Origin: Ga0077527 sp964486865
GTDB taxonomy: Bacteria > Pseudomonadota > Gammaproteobacteria > Burkholderiales > SG8-41
Assembly (NCBI GenBank): GCA_964486865.1
Contig: CAZAOZ010000005.1
Coordinates: 1 to 64,000 of the forward strand
Direction: 5' to 3'
DNA length: 64,000 nt
The notes under the pieces: model-generated
What the model was told of the DNA's origin: nothing
Database searches by the model: none
The model's input: the letters and a program-made list of their open reading frames with translations, nothing else
Shown here: positions 63,737 to 64,000 of the stretch, piece after piece
Layout: each line of letters opens with the position of its first letter
How positions within the stretch are numbered: position 1 is the first letter of the stretch
Position numbers and translations under genes: made by a program

Positions 63737-63767
63737 AAAAAAGCCCGCGCCGAAGCGCGGGCTTTTT
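63737..63767. terminator. Bidirectional rho-independent terminator
   Basis: A perfect stem AGCCCGCGC-CGAA-GCGCGGGCT flanked by A- and T-tracts, between the coiled-coil/AsmA gene and the convergent htpX end. It can end transcription from both sides. Confidence 0.93.
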
Positions 63768-63785
63768 GACGTACGGAACCGCTGT

Positions 63786-64000
63786 TTACGGCGCCGCGCG
63801 CAATGCCGCAATCCGCTCATCCAGCGGCGGATGCGTCATGAACAAACTCATCAATCCGCCGCCGCCGGAAATCCCGAACGCCGACATCTGCGCCGGCAGT
63901 GCAGTCTGCTCGTGGTTCATCTTCAGGCGCTCCAGCGCGGCGATCATTTTCTGGCGGCCGGCCAGTGATGCGCCTCCGGCATCGGCGCGGTATTCGCGCT
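63786..64000 (-). CDS. htpX: HtpX-like M48 protease, 3' end (partial)
   Basis: Only the last ~71 residues lie in the window; the gene continues past base 64000. The tail EYRADAGGASLAG and LMSLFMTHPPLDERIAAL is typical of the C-terminus of the membrane zinc protease HtpX. The catalytic HExxH is outside the window. Stop is TAA at 63786-63788. Confidence 0.85.
   Translation of the reverse strand, partial: REYRADAGGASLAGRQKMIAALERLKMNHEQTALPAQMSAFGISGGGGLMSLFMTHPPLDERIAALRAAP

Overview
The window looks like chromosome of a GC-rich betaproteobacterium that oxidises sulfur. This rests on a complete reverse-type (oxidative) dsr cluster with dsrEFH and dsrL, and on several Bug/TctC-type binding proteins of the kind abundant in Burkholderiales. 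No phage, plasmid or transposase gene was seen. The species cannot be named from the sequence.

Region 1 (1-1.7 kb): the end of an unidentified gene, a nitrilase between two ~125-bp direct repeats, and tRNA-Arg(CCT). Region 2 (1.8-19.8 kb, all minus strand): one long tightly spaced transcription unit, dsrABEFHCMKLJOPN, then a second DsrC-family gene, dsrR, a NarX/NarL-like two-component pair, a second DsrK/DsrM-like pair and cysG (siroheme synthase). DsrEFH and DsrC pass sulfur to DsrAB, DsrMKJOP takes electrons through the membrane, DsrL links to NAD(P)H, and CysG and DsrN make siroheme (amide) for DsrAB. Region 3 (20.0-22.8 kb, plus strand): a divergent four-gene operon of a TauD-like oxygenase, a helical protein of unknown function, a Cas6/Cmx6-like protein and a cysteine-less DsrC paralogue. 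This is the best candidate for an undescribed system. Region 4 (22.8-29.1 kb): small conserved or unknown genes (S24-like fold, 2OG-Fe(II) oxygenase, Sel1 repeats, a family I recall as Sfum_1244), a tandem TusA, an AhpD-Rieske fusion and a Ser/Thr kinase with a cyclic-nucleotide-binding domain.

A 277-bp palindromic MITE-like element (29193-29469) marks the change to region 5 (29.5-59.3 kb), a catabolic island. It holds a hydantoinase/oxoprolinase fusion, carboxymuconolactone decarboxylase-like proteins, 2-hydroxyacid dehydrogenases, PrpF, an FMN hydroxyacid oxidase, MFS and EamA transporters, one complete TctBA-C transporter plus three further TctC proteins, a fumarase-superfamily lyase, CoA-transferases (one subunit interrupted by an in-frame TGA), a thiol dioxygenase overlapping a CaiB-type CoA-transferase, an enoyl-CoA hydratase and a quinone oxidoreductase. 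The CoA-transferase/thiol dioxygenase pair suggests use of an organosulfur acid, which would release sulfite or sulfur close to the dsr theme.

Region 6 (59.4-64 kb): an HD-domain protein, a 1072-residue protein joining a TolA-like coiled coil to an AsmA-like C-terminus, a strong terminator and the 3' end of htpX running off the window. Non-coding elements include two copies of an AGCCACAGAG inverted repeat, a GGATTGAGGA repeat and palindromic operator candidates upstream of the tct genes.
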